Of a stretch of 19,414 bases of DNA, positions 15,169-19,414 are shown one piece after another. The first letter of the stretch is position 1; every line of letters starts with the position of its first letter. A program made the position numbers and the translations under genes. The notes beneath the pieces are model-generated. The model saw nothing but the letters and a program-made list of their open reading frames with translations, was not told the DNA's origin and did not search any database. The DNA is from Candidatus Margulisiibacteriota bacterium (GTDB taxonomy: Bacteria; Margulisbacteria; Termititenacia; Termititenacales; Termititenacaceae): the NCBI GenBank assembly GCA_031267055.1, contig JAIRZV010000036.1, positions 1 through 19,414 of the forward strand. The letters run 5' to 3'.

Positions 15169-16170
15169 TTACTCCTCTATCTGCAATTCTGTGACGATGA
15201 CCGTGTTGACAATATCTTGCGCCGAACAGCCGCGCGAAAGATCATTGACCGGCTTGGCCAGACCCTGCAGGACGGGGCCGACCGCTTCGGCTTTGCCGAA
15301 ACGCTGGACAAGTTTGTAGCCGATATTGCCGGCGTCAAGATCAGGAAAGATCAATGTGTTGGCGCGGCCAGCAATTTGCGAATCGGGGGCTTTGAGCTGG
15401 CCGACTGCCGGAATCAGCGCGGCGTCAGTTTGCAATTCTCCGTCGATGTCCAGCTCCGGATATTTTTCTTTGACGATACGCAAAGCGTCCGTAACTTTTT
15501 CCACAGCGGGATGCGCCGCGGAACCTTTGGTCGAAAAAGACAATAGCGCAATTCTGGCCGGGGCGCCAAGGATCTGCCGCATACTGTCCGCCGTGCACTT
15601 GGCAATGTCCGCTAATTGCGCGGCGTCAGGATCAGGATTGACCGCGCAGTCCGCAAAAAACAAAACGCCGTTCTCGCCGAAAGATCTGTCCGGCGAGATC
15701 ATCATAAAATAACTGGACACCAGCGAGATATCTTTTTGCATGCCGATGCAAAACAGCGCGGATTTGATAACTTTGGCCGTAGCCGTGACGCAGCCGCAGG
15801 TCATACAGTCCGCCACGCCGAGGCCGACCAGCCCCGCGCCAACAAAAACTGGATCCTCCGTCATCAATTTTTGCGCCTCTGCCAATGTCGCGCCTTTGTG
15901 CTTGCGGCGTTCATAGTAAAGATCGGCGAGTTCGCCGGCGCGCGCGTAATTCCCAGGATCAATAATTTCCGCGGCGGTAAGATCCGCGCCGGCTTTGGCC
16001 GCCAGTTCTTTTATTTTGGCCGGCTCGCCGAGCAGGATCACCTGCGCGATTTTTTCTCTCAGAATAATATCCGCGGCTTGGAGGACGCGCGCGTCAGAAC
16101 TTTCGGGGAGGACTACTTTTTTGTATTTGTTCTGGGCTTTCTTTTTAAGGTCTGCAAGTATGATGGACAC
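15169..16170 (-). CDS. pta: Phosphate acetyltransferase (short, single-domain form)
   Basis: A 333-residue PTA_PTB enzyme that turns acetyl-CoA and phosphate into acetyl phosphate. Motifs: KVVLPESSDARVLQAA (18-33), SLVSSYFMM (149-157), ADCAVNPDPDAAQLADIA (173-190), SFSTKGSA (211-218), DGELQTDAAL (243-252) and VNDLSRGCS (308-316). It lacks the regulatory N-terminal domains of the long enterobacterial Pta. A cluster of cysteines (122, 125, 127 in DCMTCGC) replaces the usual small residues near the active-site region, which is unusual but does not break a known motif. The start is GTG with GGGAAG seven bases upstream, and a good promoter lies at 16211-16238. Confidence 0.96.
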   Translation of the reverse strand: MSIILADLKKKAQNKYKKVVLPESSDARVLQAADIILREKIAQVILLGEPAKIKELAAKAGADLTAAEIIDPGNYARAGELADLYYERRKHKGATLAEAQKLMTEDPVFVGAGLVGLGVADCMTCGCVTATAKVIKSALFCIGMQKDISLVSSYFMMISPDRSFGENGVLFFADCAVNPDPDAAQLADIAKCTADSMRQILGAPARIALLSFSTKGSAAHPAVEKVTDALRIVKEKYPELDIDGELQTDAALIPAVGQLKAPDSQIAGRANTLIFPDLDAGNIGYKLVQRFGKAEAVGPVLQGLAKPVNDLSRGCSAQDIVNTVIVTELQIEE

Positions 16171-16210
16171 GCGATCACTTCCCGGTTATATAGTGGCAAA
16201 AACAGGGAGT

Positions 16211-16238
16211 ATTATACAGCGATTTAAAAAATCTGCAA
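16211..16238 (-). promoter_or_regulatory. Promoter of pta-ackA
   Basis: On the minus strand TTGCAG (16238-16233) and TATAAT (16216-16211) are separated by 16 bases. The start would be near 16203, about 33 bases before the GTG of pta. This is one of the best promoter matches in the window. Confidence 0.6.
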
Positions 16239-16286
16239 AATGCGATCGTAATTAAATAATTTATCGGATGTGGCGTATTAATAAAG

Positions 16287-16314
16287 AACGCCCGCCAAAA
16301 TATTGACGGGCGTT
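16287..16314 (-). terminator. Terminator after the 208-aa coiled-coil gene
   Basis: AACGCCCG (16287-16294) and CGGGCGTT (16307-16314) pair perfectly, with three further pairs (CAA with TTG) inside one mismatch and a four-base loop. On the minus strand the stem is followed by the U-rich CTTTATTAATA. It stands 26 bases after the stop of the unknown gene at 16340 and before the pta promoter. Confidence 0.65.
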
Positions 16315-16339
16315 AAAAATAATGAGAAAACACTAGTTT

Positions 16340-16966
16340 TTATTTATCTTGATTTTGGTTTTCTATTTCTCCTAGACGTTTCTCGAGTTCTTCTATGCGC
16401 CTATTAAGGTTTTGAATTTCCGACCTTTGCTCTCGTCTCGCTATAAGTAGGTCTATACCTATATTACCTAAGGTATAAGTTTTCCTGTAGTCGGATAAGT
16501 CTAATAAGCTATCAAAATCAGTGTTGATTAATTTCTCGGAAAGGGGTTGTTTAGTCGTTAAAAGACCGTTTTCATCCGCCCATTGTATAAAATTTCTTTC
16601 TCTGACGCCATCGCTATTTCTCCACTCTGTGAAATTCTTGAGATATAAATCTCTGTCTTTCTCAAAGTCTTCCTTAATACGCGCGACTTTCTCCGCTTCC
16701 GTGAGTTTGCCGTCAGACTTGAGCTGCTCGATCAAAGCGTCCACTTCACCTATCCTTCCTGTTATTAAAAATCCGCCGACATCATTTACGTCCACCTTGC
16801 CGTCCGCTACTCTAGTTTGTTCTGCAGGAGTTCTGGCAACGACCTTCATATTATTAGTAAGTCGGTTAGGACTATACGCTGCTCTGCTCATATCATATTT
16901 TGCGTAAGGGCTGTCTTTCGGAGCGGGAACAGAAAAATGATACGGATGATTAGAAATTTCTGTCAT
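16340..16966 (-). CDS. Hypothetical protein with C-terminal coiled coil, 208 aa
   Basis: No family recognised. The Met at 16966 is chosen because AGGAGG lies eight bases before it. A longer reading from a TTG at 17011 would begin inside the terminator stem. Two short stretches recall half EF-hands or dockerin loops (ADGKVDVNDVGGFL at about residues 54-67 and SDGKLTEAEK at 84-93), but the first ligand positions are missing. The last 32 residues (REQRSEIQNLNRRIEELEKR and onward) form a clear coiled coil. There is no signal peptide or membrane helix. It is a single-gene unit with a terminator after it. The upstream leader holds a C-tract mini-ORF and two hairpins that may control it. Confidence 0.8.
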   Translation of the reverse strand: MTEISNHPYHFSVPAPKDSPYAKYDMSRAAYSPNRLTNNMKVVARTPAEQTRVADGKVDVNDVGGFLITGRIGEVDALIEQLKSDGKLTEAEKVARIKEDFEKDRDLYLKNFTEWRNSDGVRERNFIQWADENGLLTTKQPLSEKLINTDFDSLLDLSDYRKTYTLGNIGIDLLIARREQRSEIQNLNRRIEELEKRLGEIENQNQDK

Positions 16967-17010
16967 AAAAATCACCTCCTCTCTTTGTTTATTCCAAACA
17001 CAAAAAAACA

Positions 17011-17046
17011 AAAAGCTCCAACCAGCGCTAACCGGTCAGAGCTTTT
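17011..17046 (-). terminator. Leader terminator/attenuator hairpin before the 208-aa gene
   Basis: AAAAGCTC and GAGCTTTT (17011-17018 with 17039-17046) pair perfectly. In minus-strand RNA the stem continues with UGACC against GGUUG (two G-U pairs), giving 13 pairs around a 10-base loop. The wobbles make the minus-strand form the stronger one. The 3' arm runs into UUUUUGUUUUUUUG, a strong intrinsic terminator tail. It lies between the mini-ORF and the Shine-Dalgarno site of the gene at 16966, so it can stop transcription before that gene. Confidence 0.65.
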
Positions 17047-17073
17047 ATTTTTATCGCGTTTGTTCTGAAATGG

Positions 17074-17099
17074 ATTTTTAGTGAATTTACACTAAAAAT
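17074..17099 (-). other. AT-rich inverted repeat (leader hairpin A)
   Basis: ATTTTTAGTG (17074-17083) and CACTAAAAAT (17090-17099) are perfect inverted copies around a six-base loop. The hairpin directly follows the poly-C tract on the minus strand, and it contains the stop codon of the mini-ORF in the present frame. Confidence 0.7.
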
Positions 17100-17142
17100 T
17101 CGGGGGGGGGGGGGTAACCGTCAAGCAATTATTAAAAATCAT
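17092..17142 (-). CDS. Leader mini-ORF, 16 codons, containing a 13-base C tract
   Basis: ATG at 17142-17140 has GGAGG seven bases upstream (minus strand of 17150-17154), as good as any start in the window. The peptide reads MIFNNCLTVTPPPPNF and stops at TAG 17094-17092. Codons 10-14 come from the C tract, so its length sets the frame. With one C fewer, the frame stays open for 37 codons to TAG at 17030-17028, in the loop of the terminator hairpin. With one more, it stops in hairpin A. A leader peptide of an attenuator is the favoured reading. It could also be chance. Confidence 0.4.
   Translation of the reverse strand: MIFNNCLTVTPPPPNF
17102..17114. repeat. Homopolymer of 13 G (C on the minus strand)
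   Basis: An uninterrupted run of 13 G, unlike anything else in this window. Runs of this length slip during replication and are classic phase-variation sites in other bacteria. They are also a common place for sequencing or assembly length errors. Confidence 0.95.
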
Positions 17143-17167
17143 TTTATTTCCTCCAAGCAAGCTGTAG

Positions 17168-17176
17168 TATATATCA
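17168..17176 (-). promoter_or_regulatory. Possible extended -10 promoter for the leader mini-ORF
   Basis: On the minus strand TGA precedes TATATA, with TATACT overlapping it. It lies about 14 bases before GGAGG and 25 bases before the mini-ORF ATG. No clear -35 box is present, so support is weak. Confidence 0.25.
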
Positions 17177-17214
17177 CCTGCACACTATATGTATACCCAC
17201 TTTTTTTAAAAATA

Positions 17215-17241
17215 TACCCCCAGCCCGGTTGGCTGGGGGTA
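17215..17241 (-). terminator. Intrinsic terminator, probably of thrS
   Basis: TACCCCCAGCC (17215-17225) and GGCTGGGGGTA (17231-17241) pair perfectly over 11 bases around a five-base loop. On the minus strand the stem is followed by TATTTTT. It stands about 255 bases after the thrS stop and is the first hairpin with a T tract on that strand. Confidence 0.75.
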
Positions 17242-17279
17242 CTTCCTCGGGCGCATTGAAATCCGCCCTCGGTTGTACC
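17238..17279 (-). other. Long hairpin with symmetrical internal loops, overlapping the thrS terminator
   Basis: GGTAC, CC and GGGCG (17238-17253) pair with CGCCC, GG and GTACC (17264-17279). The helices are separated by symmetrical 2x2 loops (TT opposite TT, TC opposite TC). The outer GGTA is also used by the terminator stem at 17215-17241, so the two folds compete. Confidence 0.45.
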
Positions 17280-17381
17280 ATATTTGAAAATTATACCTCT
17301 GATAATTTATCGTCAGAAATTTTTGTTTGTCCCAAATAAAAAACTATGCCCGGCGTAATCTTCATGTCTCGCTTTCGCTCG

Positions 17382-17464
17382 ACACCCCACCAGTCTGCCG
17401 CTTACGCGAGCAGACAGCCTCCCCTTAATTAAGGGGAGGCAGCAACGCAGTTGCGGTGGGGTGT
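17382..17464. repeat. 83-bp cloverleaf-shaped palindromic element
   Basis: Outer arms ACACCCCACC (17382-17391) and GGTGGGGTGT (17455-17464) pair perfectly. They enclose three perfect hairpins set apart by single A residues. Arm 1 is GTCTGC/GCAGAC (17393-17415). Arm 2 is a 24-bp complete palindrome with GCCTCCCC/GGGGAGGC around TTAATTAA (17417-17440). Arm 3 is GCAAC/GTTGC (17442-17454). A fourth hairpin, GTTTCGCC/GGCGAAAC (17463-17481), adjoins, and TCTCGCTTTCGCTCGA (17367-17382) abuts the other edge. It lies in the 3' untranslated region of thrS. This has the form of a REP- or MITE-like dispersed element. It encodes no protein. Confidence 0.85.
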
Positions 17465-17497
17465 TTCGCCGCAGGCGAAACGTTAAAAGACTGGAGC

Positions 17498-19246
17498 TTA
17501 AACTCTACCCTGAATTTCCTGCTGCAACTTGCGGATAAAATCCGCGGTCTTTATGGTCTCCGATTTGCCATCCCTGTCGCGCGCGGCCACGGACTGCGTT
17601 TCAATTTCCTGATCACCCAGCACAGCCATATAATTAACTTTTTCTAATTGCGCGTCGCGGATTTTCTTGCCGATTTTTTCCGCTCGGACATCCAACTCCA
17701 CGCGGATGCCAGCGGAACTTAATTGATCAAAAAGTTTCCGGGCATATTCGCTGTGCTTTTCGCTGATCGTCAAAATTTTCACCTGCGTCGGCGCCAGCCA
17801 CAACGGAAACTTTCCGGCATAATGCTCAATAAGTATGCCCAAAAATCTTTCCATCGAGCCGTAGACCACGCGGTGTATCATCACCGGCCGATGTTTCTGA
17901 TCATCCTGTCCAATATAATTCAAATCAAAAAGTTCCGGCAAATTCATATCGAGTTGTATAGTGCCGCATTGCCAGGTGCGTCCCAGCGCGTCCTTGATAT
18001 GAATGTCAATTTTGGGGCCGTAAAAAGCGCCGTCGCCCGCGTTGACTTTGTACTCTTGGCCGGTGATCTTGAGCGCGTCCTCCAGCGCCCGCTCGGAGAG
18101 CGCCCAGGCTTCGTCACTGCCGACGGATTTTGCCGGACGCGTAGACAACTCTAGATGATAGGACAGGCCGAAAACGCTGTACATTTCCTCGACCAGTTTC
18201 AGGACATTTTGGATCTCCGGCAGTATCTGCTCCGGAGTCATGAAAATATGCGCGTCGTCCTGATGAAAAGCGCGCACGCGGAAAAGCCCCGACAGCACGC
18301 CGGATTTTTCGTGGCGGTGCACCAGCCCGACCTCCGCCGAGCGCAGCGGCAGCTCACGATAAGAATGCTGAGTTTCACTGTACAATAAAATGCCGCCCGG
18401 ACAATTCATCGGCTTAATGGCAAAATCCTGTTCATCGATGCGCGTGGTGTACATATTTTCGCGGTAATTAAACCAGTGGCCGCTTTTTTCCCACAACGCG
18501 CGGTTGAGCATCACCGGAGTTTTAATTTCCTGATAGCCATACTTGCGGTGTTTTTCGCGCCAAAAATCCAGCAAAGTATTCCACAGGATCATACCTTTAT
18601 TGTGGAAAAACGGAAAGCCCAAACCTTCATCATGAAAAGAGAACAAATCCAATTCTTTACCGAGCTTGCGGTGGTCGCGCTTCAAAGCCTCTTCCTGCAC
18701 ATGCAAATAATTTTCCAGCTCTTCTTTGGACGCAAAAGCCGTGCCGTAAATACGCGTCAGCATTTTGTTTTTTTCGCTGCCGCGCCAGTACGCGCCGGCA
18801 ATTTTCAATAATTTTACCGCTTTAATCTGCGCGGCTTTCTCCACATGCGGCCCAGCGCATAGATCGCTGAAATCACCGCTGTCGTAAAAACTGATCTCGC
18901 CGTCGGTCAGATCCGCCAGCAATTCCAATTTGTACGGCTCATCTTTTAATAATTTTTCCGCCTCGGCTTTGCTGACTGTCCGGCGCGTAAAATGCGGATT
19001 TTGCTTAATGATTTTCTGCATTTCTTTTTCGATGGCCGGCAGGTCTTTGTCGCTGATGGTTACGCTTCGACTGCGCTCAGCGTTCTCGCTATCGCTCGAA
19101 AAATCAAAGTCATAATAAAAACCGTCGGCGATGGCTGGACCGATGGCGAGTTTGGCGTCAGGATAAAGATGTTTGACTGCGGCCGCCAGAATATGCGACG
19201 CGCTGTGCCTTAAAGTGTTTAATTCCGGCTTGGGGTCCCCACTCAT
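17498..19246 (-). CDS. thrS: Threonyl-tRNA synthetase lacking the TGS domain
   Basis: A 582-residue class II synthetase that charges tRNA-Thr. It begins directly with the editing (SAD) domain: HSASH (residues 14-18) and CAGPH (130-134) are its zinc-type motif. The catalytic core has MNCPGG (Cys282), DDAHIF (His333) and IHRVVYGSMERF (His458), giving the three zinc ligands. The anticodon-binding domain spans about 482-582. Most bacterial ThrRS carry about 60 more N-terminal residues (TGS). Here a Met just before the editing domain has GAGAGA eight bases upstream, so the short form looks real. Residues about 51-63 (SDSENAERSRSVT) are an extra segment made by a repeat-like DNA insertion. No T-box is seen upstream. 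Confidence 0.96.
   Translation of the reverse strand: MSGDPKPELNTLRHSASHILAAAVKHLYPDAKLAIGPAIADGFYYDFDFSSDSENAERSRSVTISDKDLPAIEKEMQKIIKQNPHFTRRTVSKAEAEKLLKDEPYKLELLADLTDGEISFYDSGDFSDLCAGPHVEKAAQIKAVKLLKIAGAYWRGSEKNKMLTRIYGTAFASKEELENYLHVQEEALKRDHRKLGKELDLFSFHDEGLGFPFFHNKGMILWNTLLDFWREKHRKYGYQEIKTPVMLNRALWEKSGHWFNYRENMYTTRIDEQDFAIKPMNCPGGILLYSETQHSYRELPLRSAEVGLVHRHEKSGVLSGLFRVRAFHQDDAHIFMTPEQILPEIQNVLKLVEEMYSVFGLSYHLELSTRPAKSVGSDEAWALSERALEDALKITGQEYKVNAGDGAFYGPKIDIHIKDALGRTWQCGTIQLDMNLPELFDLNYIGQDDQKHRPVMIHRVVYGSMERFLGILIEHYAGKFPLWLAPTQVKILTISEKHSEYARKLFDQLSSAGIRVELDVRAEKIGKKIRDAQLEKVNYMAVLGDQEIETQSVAARDRDGKSETIKTADFIRKLQQEIQGRV
19066..19100. repeat. Short repeat-like insertion inside thrS
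   Basis: The segment starts TTCGACTGCGCTCAG and ends TCTCGCTATCGCTCGA (19084-19099). The latter matches 15 of 16 bases with TCTCGCTTTCGCTCGA at the edge of the cloverleaf element (17367-17382). Its ends, TTCGA and TCGAA, are inverted. It codes for most of the extra residues 51-63 of ThrS and keeps the frame. Confidence 0.6.
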
Positions 19247-19264
19247 AAAACTTTTCTCTCAAAT

Positions 19265-19414
19265 TTAATTGTAAGACATCGGCAAACCCAGCATAATACC
19301 GAACGGCGTTTGCACCTCGCCGGGTTGCGGCCCATCAAAAAGTCCGCGTCTCACCAGCGAAAACATTATATCTTTTTCTACCTCAAATATCTGGCGGCGC
19401 GACAAAAAATAAAA
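19265..19414 (-). CDS. Hypothetical protein, C-terminal 49 residues (5' end outside window)
   Basis: The minus strand is open from the window edge to TAA at 19265-19267. It encodes 49 residues that read SRRQIFEVEKD, then VRRGLFDGPQPGEVQTPFG, and end IMLGLPMSYN. The stop is 18 bp before the thrS start, so it is probably the gene upstream of thrS in the same operon. The fragment has ordinary composition for this genome. No family recognised. Confidence 0.5.
   Translation of the reverse strand, partial: FYFLSRRQIFEVEKDIMFSLVRRGLFDGPQPGEVQTPFGIMLGLPMSYN

Noticed and set aside
16967..17011. Extending the 208-aa gene upstream to the TTG at 17011
   Set aside because: The extension would start in the terminator arm and U tract, and the Met at 16966 has AGGAGG at the right distance. 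An in-frame TGA at 17036-17038 closes the frame further up.
17092..17142. The C tract might put the mini-ORF in frame with the 208-aa gene, making a fused phase-variable protein
   Set aside because: All three frames after the tract meet stop codons (17092, about 17088, 17028) before the start at 16966, so no fusion is possible. The attenuator reading was kept instead.
17382..17464. The cloverleaf could be a tRNA gene
   Set aside because: The arms are perfect palindromes of the wrong lengths. There is no anticodon-loop pattern, T-loop sequence or CCA-end logic, and the outer stem is 10 bp rather than 7.
19247..19414. A T-box or riboswitch controlling thrS
   Set aside because: Only 18 bp separate the upstream reading frame from thrS, leaving no space for a leader structure.

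Overview
The window looks like chromosomal DNA of a fermentative, probably anaerobic bacterium. By eye the core genes have roughly balanced G+C. Acetate kinase and phosphotransacetylase point to acetate formation. A type-2 PyrF, a short single-domain Pta and a threonyl-tRNA synthetase without a TGS domain suggest a deep-branching or candidate-phylum lineage. A Margulisbacteria-like origin is a guess that nothing in the sequence proves.

Layout. Positions 1-1943 (+) hold the tail of a sigma-54 activator, an SDR oxidoreductase and a TlyA-type methyltransferase. Convergent to these at 1946-2421 (-) is a small membrane-protein operon (a YtxH-like protein and a 62-aa one-helix protein), divergent from purC (2521-3402 +). 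Positions 3407-5094 form an accessory block: an orphan phage-tail-fibre-like gene (-), a divergent XRE regulator with a palindrome in the shared control region, and an unknown 119-aa protein. pyrF (5184-5960 +) converges on a tightly packed minus-strand operon, argH-pepA-HD hydrolase (9283 to 5982). Positions 9486-13948 (+) are an AT-richer two-gene insertion between housekeeping operons. It encodes a SNF2 helicase with five tandem HTH-like modules and a protein that weakly resembles phosphodiester glycosidases. pta-ackA (16170 to 13973 -) follows with its own promoter. Positions 16340-16966 (-) encode an unknown 208-aa coiled-coil protein, then comes a 531-base gene-poor stretch, thrS (17498-19246 -), and the end of an unknown gene (19265-19414 -).

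The most interesting part is 16967-17497. Read on the minus strand it holds a terminator for thrS, a possible promoter, a strong Shine-Dalgarno site, and a mini-ORF containing a 13-base C tract. Two hairpins follow, the second being a good terminator, and then the SD and start of the unknown gene. The length of the C tract decides whether translation of the mini-ORF stops in the first hairpin or runs into the terminator. This is the layout expected of a phase-variable attenuator. The same stretch carries an 83-bp perfect cloverleaf-shaped repeat. A short motif at its edge recurs inside thrS, where it appears to have been absorbed as extra codons.

Several plus-strand genes (SDR, purC, pyrF, the XRE gene) lack a Shine-Dalgarno site and have a -10 box 6-8 bases before the start codon, so leaderless mRNAs are likely. 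Most minus-strand genes have good Shine-Dalgarno sites.
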